Positions 47,138-56,528 of a DNA stretch of 64,000 nucleotides are shown piece after piece. The first letter of the stretch is position 1. Each line of letters opens with the position of its first letter. The position numbers were made by a program, and so were the translations under genes. The notes under the pieces were generated by a model. The model saw only the letters and a program-made list of their open reading frames with translations, was not told the origin of the DNA and made no database searches. Origin of the DNA: JACVRW01 sp963751105 (lineage in GTDB: Bacteria; Actinomycetota; Thermoleophilia; Solirubrobacterales; Thermoleophilaceae); the NCBI GenBank assembly GCA_963751105.1, contig CAVVTG010000002.1, forward strand, positions 248,001-312,000, given 5' to 3'.

Positions 47138-47878
47138 CTACCTAGGCAAGACCTCTCGGCCCAACAGCTTGCCTTGATAACCGACCGGCTCCTCCCGCAG
47201 CGCGCGGATGAAGTTGGGAATCGTCTCTCGTCCCAGGCTCCCGCCGTGCATGCCGTGGATCCAGTCAGGGTCGAGGGCCTCTATTCGATCGACAACGTCC
47301 CTGACCGGCTGATCATGAGCGAAGATCCCGATCTCGCGGTAGTACTCGCACATCATGCTGCCGAGGTCCTCGGTCACGACCGGCGGCTGGTCACCCGGCT
47401 GGATGAAGAGGTCCGAGGGAAACACGCTCTTCGTGGTCTCGTCGAAGAGCATCATCGAGTCCCAGTGGTGCACGTGCGGTGTCTCGAGGAAGCGCAGCTT
47501 GTGCTTGCCGAGATCGATCACCTCTCCCTCGCTATGGCCTTCGACGCGGCCTGAATAGTTCCAGCCGCTCAGGTTCAGGATGGCGCTCATGGCGCTGCCC
47601 GCGAGCGTCGAGTTCGGAGCGCCCTCCAGGAAGCGGTCCATGCCCCCGGTTTCGTCCGCCTCGAAGTGGAGGAGGATCACGTACTCGAGCTTGCTGGGAT
47701 CGAGCACTTCAGCGACTCCGTCACGGACACCCTCGTACAGCCCATACATTCCGGTGTGGATGAGCGTGGGGCGCTCGTCATCGATCAGGAACTGGTTGAA
47801 CTGAAAGTCGGTGTCCGGAAGTTGGACGGTGGTGCAGATCCTGTAGATGCCGTCGACGAGCGCGTCTACGCGGGCCAT
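47138..47878 (-). CDS. Flavodiiron-type metallo-beta-lactamase-fold protein
   Basis: This 246-aa protein has an MBL fold of the ODP/flavodiiron type: FQFNQFLIDDERPTLIHTG, then LEYVILLHFEADETGGMDRF (H-x-E-x-D set), THVHHWDSMMLFDETT-like HVHHWDSMMLFDETTKSVFP and SDLF, and HGMHGGSLGRE. Unlike the canonical HxExDH, the sixth residue is Glu (DETGG). It lacks the flavodoxin domain, so if it binds two irons, it needs another reductase. Related proteins reduce oxygen or NO, or are uncharacterised. AGAGGAG precedes ATG 47878. It sits in the accessory region next to a MITE. Confidence 0.82.
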   Translation of the reverse strand: MARVDALVDGIYRICTTVQLPDTDFQFNQFLIDDERPTLIHTGMYGLYEGVRDGVAEVLDPSKLEYVILLHFEADETGGMDRFLEGAPNSTLAGSAMSAILNLSGWNYSGRVEGHSEGEVIDLGKHKLRFLETPHVHHWDSMMLFDETTKSVFPSDLFIQPGDQPPVVTEDLGSMMCEYYREIGIFAHDQPVRDVVDRIEALDPDWIHGMHGGSLGRETIPNFIRALREEPVGYQGKLLGREVLPR

Positions 47879-48140
47879 GGCTGGTGCTCCTCTCTTCCCA
47901 TTTGGCCGACCGTACCGGGCCTGGTCTTCGAGCGCTACTGCTTCGCGCGAGCTGCGGGAGACGCCTCCCTTCATGCGAAGGAGCCGTCGCCGCTTGAGTG
48001 CCGCCTTGCGCGAAACCCAGCGGTGACCTCGATGATGTGCCTGATCAGCTCGTAGTACGCCCACCTCTCGACATCCTCCTCGGCATCCGCCCCGCCGCAT
48101 CCCGCGGAGCACGCCGATCGCGAGCACGACGTTCCGCCCC

Positions 48141-48551
48141 CTAAGCGCTGGTTCGTATGCCGGCAGCCCGGAGGGCCTCGTCGCGACTTTCAAAAGCCTC
48201 GACCTTGGTGCAGAGACCGCCGTCGTCGAAGGTCGACACCCACGCGACCACGCTCACCAGCTCGATCGCACTGCCGCTGCCGCGCGCACACATCCGCGTT
48301 GGCGCGATCACCTTGTTTCCTACTGGGATGAACTCCTCTGGCTCGATTCGGATGTCGACGGCCTCGACCTGACTCTTCCAGACGGCCAGGAGCTCGGCCT
48401 TCCCTCGCACCGCCGGGCTTGTGGCCTCAGCTCGGGAGAGGAACCGCTCCCACGTGACGTCATCCCTTAGGGGAGCCATGGCGGCATCGAAGTCGCGGCG
48501 ATTGAACGCGTCGATTACCTCTCGAACCGCCTGGACATTCTCGTTCGACAT
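48141..48551 (-). CDS. SnoaL-like/NTF2-fold protein
   Basis: This 136-aa protein begins MSNENVQAVREVIDAFNRRD and has the NTF2-like sheet order: APLRDDVTWERFLSRAEATS, AVRGKAELLAVWKSQVEAVD, and ELVSVVAWVSTFDDGGLCTK. It is a second, unrelated-looking member of the fold in the window. A ligand or substrate is not known. ATG 48551 was preferred to upstream in-frame codons because the family begins at this point. It is divergent from the methyltransferase gene. Confidence 0.8.
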   Translation of the reverse strand: MSNENVQAVREVIDAFNRRDFDAAMAPLRDDVTWERFLSRAEATSPAVRGKAELLAVWKSQVEAVDIRIEPEEFIPVGNKVIAPTRMCARGSGSAIELVSVVAWVSTFDDGGLCTKVEAFESRDEALRAAGIRTSA

Positions 48552-48812
48552 CCAGTTGCAGTATCGCGGTGACCGCTGGTTCCCGCGCGGCGACGCTCCT
48601 GCTTCGCGCGACGAGCAGAAGTTGCGCTGGCACCCCAGACACCCGCTCCTCGTCCTACGCGGGCGGGCGCCGATGTGCTGCGCCAAGCGCGAATGGAGCT
48701 GGCGCTTGGAGCGATGCCTACCCTGTGGGACGATCGTCGTCGCAGCGCGGAGAGCCGGCGCTGCTGTTCGGAAGGAATTGCCACGCCCTCAGATCGTCCC
48801 GACTTCTCGAGC

Positions 48813-49997
48813 ATGGCGGACGACTATGCGCAGCACGCGCTGTCGCAGCGCGCAGCGTTCGAGGCGACTCACCCGGCCGCGTTGGCCGCCGCGCGGGAGT
48901 TCTCTGAGGAGCCTCTGCTCCGCGTGGTCGATCTCGGCGCCGCCGACGGCGTCAACTCTCATGGCCTCATCCGCGCTCTCACCGACGAGCGCGCCGGCAG
49001 GTCGCTGATCTACGCGCTTGTCGATCTCCCCACCAACGCATGGAGCGTCGCTGCCGACCATCTACGGCACGTCTTCGGTGATCGGGCGGACCGATCCGAG
49101 GTCGTAGTCATCCCTGCGCCGGGAGAAGCCGGCCGGGAAGTCTCAGATGTCGGCACCGGCTCCCACTACGCCTCACCGGAGGCCCACGGCGAGGCCTGCC
49201 GGCGAGCGGTCGAGCACGGCCCGCCCCCCGCCACGGTGATCAGCCTGGCGGGCATGCCCCTCCAGCAGGCGCCTTGCCTGCCGCCGGGCAGCGTTCATAT
49301 CGCGGTTACGGGAACGGCGATGCACTGGGTCGCCGACGCGGGCGGCCTGGCCTCGACCGGATCTGTCTTTCCTGGGTACCCCGACCACACAGACGAGGCC
49401 GAGCGGCGAGCCTGGCGCGAAGAAGCGGCGAGTCAGTGGCAGCGGCTGCTCGAGAACCGTGCCATGGAGCTCGCGCCGGGCGGCCGGTTCATCGCCGCAC
49501 TCCCGGCCTCGCCCGCTCCGGACCCGGAGAGGTCGGGGCTCTACGTCGAGCTCATCGGCGACATGAACCATGTGCTCGCGGAGTGGCGCCGCGCCGGGCG
49601 CATCGGCGCCGGCACCGTCGCTGCGATCGTCGTGCCGGTGTGGATGCGCACTCTGGAGGAGATCCGGGCGCCCTTCGAGGCCGGCGGAGGGCGCGTCGCC
49701 GGGCTCGAGCTCGAGAGCGCCGAGCTCTTCCGTCTCGACAATCCCTATTGGCACGACGATCCCGCCGTGTTCGCGCGGGCCTACGTGCGAAGCGTGACCG
49801 CATGGGGCACGCCGCTCCTCCTCCGCGCCTTCGCGCGTGAGGGCGAGGACCGCGCCCCCGGTCTCCTGGCCGACTTCCTCGAAGAGCTCGAGGAGCGCGT
49901 TGCGGATGCCCCCGACCGCTACCGCCGGGACTACATCGAGGCCCTCGTCATCTGCCGAAAGGTGGGCGGCACCGGGCGCGACCGGACGCGCTCGTGA
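48813..49997 (+). CDS. SABATH-like carboxyl methyltransferase
   Basis: This 394-aa SAM-dependent methyltransferase resembles the salicylate/jasmonate-type (SABATH) family. LLRVVDLGAADGVNSHGLIR is the SAM motif I (DLGxxxGxN), and TGTAMHWVADAGGLASTG occupies the position of the plant SSxSLHWLS segment. ELAPGGRFIAALPA and FRLDNPYWHDDPAVFARAY follow. The family methylates carboxylate or N groups of small metabolites. ATG 48813 begins at the family's usual start. The upstream sequence in frame looks random. No partner gene names the substrate. Confidence 0.85.
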   Translation: MADDYAQHALSQRAAFEATHPAALAAAREFSEEPLLRVVDLGAADGVNSHGLIRALTDERAGRSLIYALVDLPTNAWSVAADHLRHVFGDRADRSEVVVIPAPGEAGREVSDVGTGSHYASPEAHGEACRRAVEHGPPPATVISLAGMPLQQAPCLPPGSVHIAVTGTAMHWVADAGGLASTGSVFPGYPDHTDEAERRAWREEAASQWQRLLENRAMELAPGGRFIAALPASPAPDPERSGLYVELIGDMNHVLAEWRRAGRIGAGTVAAIVVPVWMRTLEEIRAPFEAGGGRVAGLELESAELFRLDNPYWHDDPAVFARAYVRSVTAWGTPLLLRAFAREGEDRAPGLLADFLEELEERVADAPDRYRRDYIEALVICRKVGGTGRDRTRS

Positions 49998-50010
49998 AAT
50001 TGGCCGCGCC

Positions 50011-51552
50011 TCAGCCCGGCAGGTTGCCGCTGCGCGCTATGCGGCGGAACGTCCGGCTGCTCGGCCGCGGCGTGCGCTCGAGCGTGTCCGGGTCGTAGAA
50101 GTAGAAGCCGAAGCGCGGGTAGTAGCCGGCGCTCCACTCGAAGTTGTCGACCAGCGACCAGGCCAGGTAGCCCCTCACGCGGGCCTCGCCGGCCCGCATT
50201 GCCGCCCTCAGCTCGCGCAGGTGGCTCAGCAGGTAGCCGCGGCGCTGGTCGTCGTCGGCGTCGGCCAGCCCGTTCTCGGTCACGTAGACCGGCCGTCCGT
50301 AGCTGCCGGCGATCTTCAGGACCCGCCGGAAGCCCTCGGGGTAGATCTCCCAGCCGAACTCCGTGCAGGTCGTGGGGCAGGGCGGGGCGTCGGGTCGCTG
50401 CGGGATCCGGTACTCGTTGCGGGGCAGGAAGTCGAACAGCGGCACGGTGATGCTGGCCGGCACTCCGAGGCCGGTGACCCGGCTGCGGAAGTAGTAGTTG
50501 AGCCCGATGAAGTCCGCCCGGCGGCCCAGCCGCGGGTTGCGCTCCCCGGCCTCGATGCGGCCGTCCACGTCGGCGTCGTCGAGCCCCTTAACCACCGCGT
50601 TGAGGAAGACCCGGTTGAAGATGTAGTCGGCGTGCCGAGCGCCGGTGCGGTCGTTCGCGCTGGCGGGGTCCGCAGGAGTGAAGGCGACCATATTGTGCAC
50701 GGGTCCCACCCGGGCGCGGCGGTCGTAGCGGTGGATCGCGTCGTAGGCGCGCCCGTTGGCCCGGGCGAAGTTGCGCACCACGCGCACCGCGCCCGTGAAG
50801 GAGTTGGCGCCCGGCGGGAACCAGCCGGCGAGCGCACCCGGCACGTTCACGTAGCCGCTCACCGCCACCACCATCGGCTCGTTCACCGTGACCCAGAGGT
50901 TCACGAGGTCGCCGTACTTCCAGGCCGCCCAGGCGGCGTACTTGCCGAACTCGCGCACGGTCCTCGTGTTGAGCCAGCCACCCTTGTCGATTCTGGGCAG
51001 GGGATCGTCGGGGCCGCGTCCGGCCAGCGCTCGGTTCGCCGCGAGCGGGTCGTGCAGCCAGGTGGGTGTGGTGAAGTGGTGCAGGGTCACCATCGGCTCG
51101 AGACCGCGCCGCCGGATTGCCCGCAGCTCGGCCGCGTAGTGGCGCACGGCCGTCCGGTCGGCGAGGCGGTCGAGCTGGCGTGGGGTGCGCGCGCCGGCGG
51201 TGGAGCGCGGGAAGATCCGGCTCCATTCGATCCCGAAGCGGAAGGCGTTGGCGCCCAGCCCGCGCCGGGCGAGAGCGACGTCCGTGCGGTACTCGCGCCA
51301 GTGCCCCGGCCCGCGCTCGACGCGGTCGCCGCTCTGGCGCCCGGCGTCGATGTTCGCCTGGTCGTGGGACCACACCCACCAGTCGCTGCGCGGGTCGCCG
51401 TTGGCGGGGCTGCCGCCCGCCTCGGTCTGGAAGCCGGCAATCGCGGTGCCCCAGAGGAAGTCGCGCGGGAAGTCGCGTGCCCCCGACGACGCGGGCAGCG
51501 CGAGGGTGGCCAGAGCGGCTAGAAGGAGCCCGCGTAGAAGTTGCGGTCCCAT
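50011..51552 (-). CDS. Secreted glycoside hydrolase family 1 (beta-glucosidase-like)
   Basis: This 513-aa exported enzyme has a signal peptide in residues 1-25 (LLRGLLLAALATLALPASS, AxA-type site). The GH1 barrel shows DFLWGTAIAGFQTEAGG at the start, acid/base LWVTVNEPMVVAVSGYV (NEP) and nucleophile GRPVYVTENGLADADDDQRR (TENG). SLVDNFEWSAGYYPRFG closes the active site. It hydrolyses beta-glucosides or related glycosides outside the cell. The start lies inside the end of the upstream AKR gene (34-nt overlap), so the pair may be one operon. Confidence 0.93.
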   Translation of the reverse strand: MGPQLLRGLLLAALATLALPASSGARDFPRDFLWGTAIAGFQTEAGGSPANGDPRSDWWVWSHDQANIDAGRQSGDRVERGPGHWREYRTDVALARRGLGANAFRFGIEWSRIFPRSTAGARTPRQLDRLADRTAVRHYAAELRAIRRRGLEPMVTLHHFTTPTWLHDPLAANRALAGRGPDDPLPRIDKGGWLNTRTVREFGKYAAWAAWKYGDLVNLWVTVNEPMVVAVSGYVNVPGALAGWFPPGANSFTGAVRVVRNFARANGRAYDAIHRYDRRARVGPVHNMVAFTPADPASANDRTGARHADYIFNRVFLNAVVKGLDDADVDGRIEAGERNPRLGRRADFIGLNYYFRSRVTGLGVPASITVPLFDFLPRNEYRIPQRPDAPPCPTTCTEFGWEIYPEGFRRVLKIAGSYGRPVYVTENGLADADDDQRRGYLLSHLRELRAAMRAGEARVRGYLAWSLVDNFEWSAGYYPRFGFYFYDPDTLERTPRPSSRTFRRIARSGNLPG

Positions 51553-52496
51553 CGGTGTCCCCTCAGCTTCTCCACGTCCTCCGCCGGCAACCCGCGGCCG
51601 TCACCCACGGCCATGTTGCGCTCCACGTTGCGAACGCTGCGCATCCCGGGGATCACGGTCGACACGGCAGGCTCGGAGAGCACGAAGCGCAGCGCGGTGG
51701 CGGCGATGTCGTCGAGCTCGATGCCCAGGTCCTCGACGATCGCGTCCACGTGCTCCTTGACCTCCCGCTTGCGATCGTCGCGGAAGTAGTCGTTGCGAAA
51801 GTCGTCCTCGGGGAACGTGGTGTCGGGAGTGATGCGGCCGGTCAGCCCGCCCTCGTCGAGCGCCACCCGCACGATCACCCCGACGTCGTGCTCGCGCACG
51901 GCGCCGAACAGCCGGTCAGCGGGCGACTGATCGAAGACGTTGTAGATCACCTGGACGGTGTCGGCCAGGCCGCTCTCGACGAGCCGCAGGGCGCTCTCCG
52001 GCTGGTGATCGTTGATGGAGACGCCGAAGAAGCGGATCTTGCCCTCCTGCTTCAGGGCCTCCACCGTCTCCAGCCAGTCGCCCTGGTCCAGCCACTCGTC
52101 GCGCCAGACATGGAACTGCTGGACGTCGATCGCCTCCAGGCCGAGGTTCTCGAGGCTGCGCTCGGTGAGCTTCCGCACGTGCTCGCCGGGGAAAACGTCC
52201 TCCACGCGGGTCTCCTCGGCCGCGGGCCAGGTGAGGTTCTTGGGCGGCACCTTGCTGGCCACGTACACCTGCTCGCTGCGTTCGCGCACCACGCGTCCCA
52301 CCAGCCGCTCGCTGTGTCCCTCACCGTAGGCGGCGGCGGTGTCGATGAAGTTGAGCCCCAGATCGATCGCACGGTTGAGCGCGCGGATCGATTCGTCGTC
52401 CTCCGCGCCCTCCCACTGCACACCGCTGATGCCCCACGCGCCGTAGCCGATCTCCGAGATCTCGAGGCCGGTCTTGCCGAGTCTTCTTCGCTCCAT
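51519..52496 (-). CDS. Aldo/keto reductase
   Basis: This 325-aa NADPH-dependent (beta/alpha)8 oxidoreductase starts MERRRLGKTGLEISEIGYGA. It has the catalytic Asp/Tyr in LNFIDTAAAYGEGHSERLVG, the Lys in VYVASKVPPKN and the His region of DVQQFHVWRDEWLD. The C-terminus has the coenzyme loop PAVSTVIPGMRSVRNVERNM. It reduces aldehydes, ketones or sugars. The ATG has no strong ribosome site. It overlaps the secreted glycosidase gene downstream by 34 nt, and a link to sugar metabolism is plausible. Confidence 0.92.
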   Translation of the reverse strand: MERRRLGKTGLEISEIGYGAWGISGVQWEGAEDDESIRALNRAIDLGLNFIDTAAAYGEGHSERLVGRVVRERSEQVYVASKVPPKNLTWPAAEETRVEDVFPGEHVRKLTERSLENLGLEAIDVQQFHVWRDEWLDQGDWLETVEALKQEGKIRFFGVSINDHQPESALRLVESGLADTVQVIYNVFDQSPADRLFGAVREHDVGVIVRVALDEGGLTGRITPDTTFPEDDFRNDYFRDDRKREVKEHVDAIVEDLGIELDDIAATALRFVLSEPAVSTVIPGMRSVRNVERNMAVGDGRGLPAEDVEKLRGHRWDRNFYAGSF

Positions 52497-52545
52497 GAGG
52501 TGCGTAACCGTACTCATCGGGTACTGGCAGAGGGTGGAGGGCGTG

Positions 52546-52971
52546 GTGAACATCGCGAAGGTGATGACGTTCGAGACGCGCACCGGCAACACGCGCTACG
52601 TGCTCCAGGACGGGGACGGCAACGAGTACACGACCTTCCGGGAGTCGATCGGCAACGCGGCCAAGGGTCTCGAGGGCCGGCGGGCTCGGATCGAGTACCA
52701 CGAGAGCCAGAAGGGCCAGTACACGAACGTCTACCTCGACAGCGTCGAGGCGGCGCCCGAGGAGCCGGCGGGCGCCGCCGGCGGTCCCGCCACCGATGCC
52801 GACGAGGCCGCCTGGCGCACGGCGGTGGAGGCGGCGCCGTGGCTGGTGGGGGAGTCCGAGCCGCAGGAGGAGGTGGCGCCGGACGAGCTCTACGACAAGC
52901 TGGCGCCCTTCAAGGAACGGGTGGCGAAGGACATCAAGGAGAGCGAGCCCGAGGAGGACGACGGGCCCTAG
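52546..52971 (+). CDS. Hypothetical acidic protein with small beta-domain (141 aa)
   Basis: This 141-aa protein starts at GTG 52546, 5 nt after a GGAGG site. Residues 1-65 look like a small OB-like or beta-barrel domain (NIAKVMTFETRTGNTRYVLQ, GDGNEYTTFRESIGNAA, RIEYHESQKGQYTNVYLDSV). The rest is acidic, with an amphipathic helix (DKLAPFKERVAKDIKES). The OB-like strand pattern suggests RNA/DNA or ligand binding; this is inference. Divergent from the AKR gene (50 nt) and followed by an MFS exporter. Confidence 0.7.
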   Translation: MNIAKVMTFETRTGNTRYVLQDGDGNEYTTFRESIGNAAKGLEGRRARIEYHESQKGQYTNVYLDSVEAAPEEPAGAAGGPATDADEAAWRTAVEAAPWLVGESEPQEEVAPDELYDKLAPFKERVAKDIKESEPEEDDGP

Positions 52972-52996
52972 CCGGTCCCCGCTGTAGCGTGCGCCG

Positions 52997-54538
52997 ATGA
53001 TGGCCGGGCTCGACCGCGGCACCCTCCTGGCTCTGGGGGCGATGGCGCTGGCGATCTTCGTGATCGCCAACGACCTGACGGCCCTGAGCGTCGCGCTGCC
53101 GGACATCGAGAAGGACTTCGACTCGGACGTGACCACGGTGCAGTGGGTGATCAACGCCTACGCGCTGGTCTTCGGCGTCCTGATCGTGACCGGCGGCCGC
53201 CTGGCCGACATGTTCGGCCGCCGGCGGCTGTTCTTCATCGGGGCCGCGATCTTCGCCGCCTTCTCGGTGCTGGGCGGGGCCGCCCAGGACGCCTGGTGGC
53301 TGATCGTCTGCCGGGCGCTCATGGGCATCGGGGGCGCGATCATGTGGCCCGCCGCCCTCGGCATGACCTACGACGCTCTGCCCGAGGACAAGGCGGGCCT
53401 GGCGGGCGGCCTGATACTCGGAGTGGCCGGCTTCGGCAACGCCGCCGGCCCGCTGATCGGGGGCGTACTCACCGAGCTGCTCACCTGGCGCTGGATCATG
53501 TTCCTCAACCTGCCCATCGCCGCCCTGGCCTGCTTCGCCACCTGGCGCGCGATCGACGAGTCGAAGTCCGACACCGGGCGAGAACGCATTGACTACGCCG
53601 GCATCGCCAGCCTGTCGGTCGGCCTGGTCGCGCTGCTCGTGGCCCTCGACCAGGTGACCGACTGGGGCTGGGGCGATCCGCGGATCCTCGGGCTGTTCGC
53701 GGCGTGCGTCCTGCTGCTGGTGTTCTTCGCCGTCAACGAGCGCCGGGCCGGCTCGTGGGCCCTCATCCCCCGCGACGTCATGGCCAACCCGCACTTCCGG
53801 GCTGCCTGCCTGGCCACCCTCATGATGTCGGCGGTCTTCTTCGCCGCGCTTCTGTTCCTGCCCCAGTTCTTCCAGAAGATCCTCGGCTACAGCCCGCTCG
53901 AGGCCGGCGCCGCCCTGCTGCCGATGATGGCGGTGTTCGCCGTGACCTCGTTCGTGGCCGGCGGGCTCTATGAACGGCTCGGGGCCAAGCTGATCGTCTC
54001 GGCCGGAGCGGTGTGCCTCACACTGGGCGCGTTCCTGATCTCGCTGATCGACCGCGACTCGGGCCTCGGCTCGGTCGTGCCCGGCATGGTGGTACTCGGC
54101 ATCGGAGTCGGCCTGTTCTACTCCTCGATCACCACGGTGGCCGTGACCGCTCTCGATCCGTCTCGCGCGAGCCTGGCCGGCGGCATCGTCTACATGTTCC
54201 AGGTGGCCGGCGGGTCGGTGGGCCTCGGGCTGACCACCACGATCTTCATCACCGCCTCCGAGGACAAACTCCAGTCGGAGCTCGCCGGCTCGAACTTGAG
54301 CGACCGTGAGGTGGACGCCCTCCACGGCGCGCTGGCCGGCACAGAGACCGCGACCGAGATCCTCGCCCGTTTCTCGAGCTCGGCCGCTGCGCGCATCCTG
54401 GAGCTGGTGCGCGATGCGTTCGCGGCGGGCATGCAGTGGGCGTTCCGACTGGTGGCCCTCCTGGCCCTCGTGGGCGTCCTCATCTCGGTGCTGTTCGTGG
54501 GCGGCTCGCTGCTGAGCGGCCGGAGAACGGCGCGCTGA
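52997..54538 (+). CDS. MFS multidrug exporter, DHA2 (EmrB/QacA) family
   Basis: This 513-aa, 14-helix exporter has LTALSVALPDIEKDFDSDVT in helix 1, GGRLADMFGRRRLFFIG (motif A), NAAGPLIGGVLTELLTWRWI (motif C) and NLPIA after helix 6. The first half of helix 1 has an Asn (ANDLTA) where most DHA2 proteins have LDxT, which may alter substrate use. It is a second DHA2 pump in this window (see 14123). ATG 52997 has a TAGCGT box (52985-52990) 6 nt upstream, so the mRNA is probably leaderless. Confidence 0.93.
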   Translation: MMAGLDRGTLLALGAMALAIFVIANDLTALSVALPDIEKDFDSDVTTVQWVINAYALVFGVLIVTGGRLADMFGRRRLFFIGAAIFAAFSVLGGAAQDAWWLIVCRALMGIGGAIMWPAALGMTYDALPEDKAGLAGGLILGVAGFGNAAGPLIGGVLTELLTWRWIMFLNLPIAALACFATWRAIDESKSDTGRERIDYAGIASLSVGLVALLVALDQVTDWGWGDPRILGLFAACVLLLVFFAVNERRAGSWALIPRDVMANPHFRAACLATLMMSAVFFAALLFLPQFFQKILGYSPLEAGAALLPMMAVFAVTSFVAGGLYERLGAKLIVSAGAVCLTLGAFLISLIDRDSGLGSVVPGMVVLGIGVGLFYSSITTVAVTALDPSRASLAGGIVYMFQVAGGSVGLGLTTTIFITASEDKLQSELAGSNLSDREVDALHGALAGTETATEILARFSSSAAARILELVRDAFAAGMQWAFRLVALLALVGVLISVLFVGGSLLSGRRTAR

Positions 54539-54562
54539 GCGCCAGCGCTTAAGCTGGCGCCC

Positions 54563-55615
54563 GTGCGCCGGCGACTACGCGAGCTGGGCTTCGCGGTCGG
54601 CCGCTTCCCGACCGGGGAGCGGAACACCCTGGTGGACGTGCCGGGGGTGATGGTGGGCCACCGCACCCTCATCGAGGGCGATCGCCTGCGCACCGGGGTG
54701 ACGGCGATCCTGCCCCACGACGGCAATCTCTACGCGGAGAAGGTGCTCGGCGCCTGCCACGTGATCAACGGCTACGGCAAGCCGACGGGGCTGGTCCAGC
54801 TGGCGGAGCTCGGCACGGTCGAGAGCCCGCTCCTGCTCACCAACACGCTGTCGGTGGGCCCGGTCTGGGAGGGCGGGTTGCGCCACCTGCTCGAGCTCAA
54901 CCCCGAGGCCGGCAGGGATCGCGACACGGTCAACGTGATCGTGACCGAGTGCTTCGACGGCTGGCTGTCCGACTCGCGCGCCCTCGCCGTTCGCCCCGAG
55001 CACGCGTTCGAGGCCATCGCGTCGGCGAGCATCGACGAGACGCGCGACGGGGCGGTGGGGGCGGGCACGGGCACCACCTGCTTCGGTTACAAGTCCGGCG
55101 TCGGGACGTCCTCGCGGCGGGCCGGCGGCGCCGTGCTCGGCTGTCTCGTGGTCTCGAACTACGGCGCCCGTCGCGACCTGCATCTCCTCACGGGTCCGGT
55201 GGACGCCGCTCCACCCGAGGCCGAGCCGCCGGCGCAGGGCGGCTCGATCGTGATCGTGCTGGCCACGGACGCAGCGCTCGACGAGCGCCGGCTGCGCCGC
55301 CTGGCCGCGCGCGCGACCTTCGGCCTGGGCAGGGCGGGATCGTTCGCCTCCCACGGCAGCGGCGAGTTCGCGCTGGCCTTCTCCACCGCGCACCGGATCC
55401 CTCACCGGGCGGAGAGCTCGACCCTGGACCTGAGCCTGCTGCGCGACGACTCCCCCGAGCTGCGCGAGTTGTTCGAGGCGGCCGGCGAGGTGGTCCACGA
55501 GGCGGTTCTCAATTCCCTCTGCGCGGCGGGGGAGATGACGGGCCGGGACGGAAACCGGGTAGAGGCGTTCCCCTACGAGCTGCTCGAGCGGGCCGCCGGG
55601 GTGGTGCGTGCCTGA
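54563..55615 (+). CDS. P1 family aminopeptidase (DmpA/BapA-like)
   Basis: This 350-aa Ntn-type hydrolase has NTLVDVPGVMVGHRTLIEGD, TGVTAILPHDGNLYAEKVLG, GYGKPTGLVQLAELGTVESP, GAGTGTTCFGYKSGVGTSSR and GSFASHGSGEFALAFSTAH. The last block is where P1 proteins self-cleave before a catalytic Ser. The family cleaves N-terminal amino acids from peptides, beta-amino-acid peptides or amides. The GTG at 54563 has a TAAGCT box (54550-54555) 7 nt upstream. It overlaps the dehydrogenase gene downstream by 8 nt. Confidence 0.92.
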   Translation: MRRRLRELGFAVGRFPTGERNTLVDVPGVMVGHRTLIEGDRLRTGVTAILPHDGNLYAEKVLGACHVINGYGKPTGLVQLAELGTVESPLLLTNTLSVGPVWEGGLRHLLELNPEAGRDRDTVNVIVTECFDGWLSDSRALAVRPEHAFEAIASASIDETRDGAVGAGTGTTCFGYKSGVGTSSRRAGGAVLGCLVVSNYGARRDLHLLTGPVDAAPPEAEPPAQGGSIVIVLATDAALDERRLRRLAARATFGLGRAGSFASHGSGEFALAFSTAHRIPHRAESSTLDLSLLRDDSPELRELFEAAGEVVHEAVLNSLCAAGEMTGRDGNRVEAFPYELLERAAGVVRA

Positions 55616-56519
55616 GGTCGCGGTGATCGGCGCCGGCGCCGTGGGCGTGGCCTGCGCCGCTGCGGTCCTGCAGACCGGGGTCGCCGAGCGGCTCGTGCTC
55701 TACGACCGCAACGCCGATCGCGCACGGGGTGAGGCCCTCGACTTCGAGCACGGCTCCTCCCTGCTCCCGGCGTCGCGCATCGAGGGCCGTCCGCTCAGCG
55801 AGCCCGCACCGGCCGATCTCGCCATCCTGGCCGCCGGCGCGCGCCCACGCCCCGGCGCTTCGCGCATGGAGGTCCTCGACCAGAACCTCGAGGCCGCCGC
55901 CAACGTCGCCGATGCCTTCGAGGACGCGCTGCCGCGCGTGATGATCGTGGTGACCAACCCGGTGGACCCGATCACCGAGTACCTGATCCGCCGCTTCCGT
56001 GGTCGGGGCGTCGGAGTATTCGGCTCGGGCACCGCCCTCGACTCCTGGCGCCTGCGCGAGTGCCTGGCCGCCCGCCTGAGCGTCCACCCCCTGAACGTGC
56101 ACGCGTGGGCGATCGGCGAGCACGGCCTCTCGATGGTCCTGCCGTACTCCTGCGTCCGGGTCGGCCCGTTCACGCTGGACGAGATGGCGGAGCGGCACGG
56201 GGCGCCGCTGGACCTCGACGAGGTCGACCGCTACGTGCGCCACGCCGGACCGCGCGTGCACGAGCTGAAGGGCTCGACCACCAGCGCGATCGCCCTGGTG
56301 GCCGCCCGGCTGGCCGTCCACGTCCTGCGTGAGCACGACTACCTGATTCCGGTGAGCGTGCCCGTGGAAGACGGGCTCTGCGCGAGCCTCCCGGCTCGCG
56401 TCGGACCGGCCGGCGCGGGAGAGCCGCTGATGCCCGACCTCAGCGGCGACGAGCAGGAGGCCTGGAGAGCTTCGCTGGCGAGCCTGCGCGAGGCGGCGAG
56501 CCGCATCCCGGCCGTCTGA
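55608..56519 (+). CDS. L-lactate/malate dehydrogenase family protein
   Basis: This 303-aa NAD-dependent 2-hydroxyacid dehydrogenase has EVAVIGAGAVGVACAAAVLQ (GxGxxG), VLYDRNADRARGEALDFEHG (Asp for NAD), ILAAGARPRPGASRMEVLDQ (substrate loop Arg), MIVVTNPVDPITEYLIRRF, GSGTALDSWRLRECLAARL and the catalytic His in AWAIGEHGLSMVLPYS. The A-G-A-R-P-R-P loop is of the LDH kind, so lactate is the likeliest substrate. GTG 55608 overlaps the P1 peptidase gene by 8 nt, so they form an operon. It is convergent with the MBL gene (9-nt gap). Confidence 0.92.
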   Translation: MPEVAVIGAGAVGVACAAAVLQTGVAERLVLYDRNADRARGEALDFEHGSSLLPASRIEGRPLSEPAPADLAILAAGARPRPGASRMEVLDQNLEAAANVADAFEDALPRVMIVVTNPVDPITEYLIRRFRGRGVGVFGSGTALDSWRLRECLAARLSVHPLNVHAWAIGEHGLSMVLPYSCVRVGPFTLDEMAERHGAPLDLDEVDRYVRHAGPRVHELKGSTTSAIALVAARLAVHVLREHDYLIPVSVPVEDGLCASLPARVGPAGAGEPLMPDLSGDEQEAWRASLASLREAASRIPAV

Positions 56520-56528
56520 GCCGGCGGC

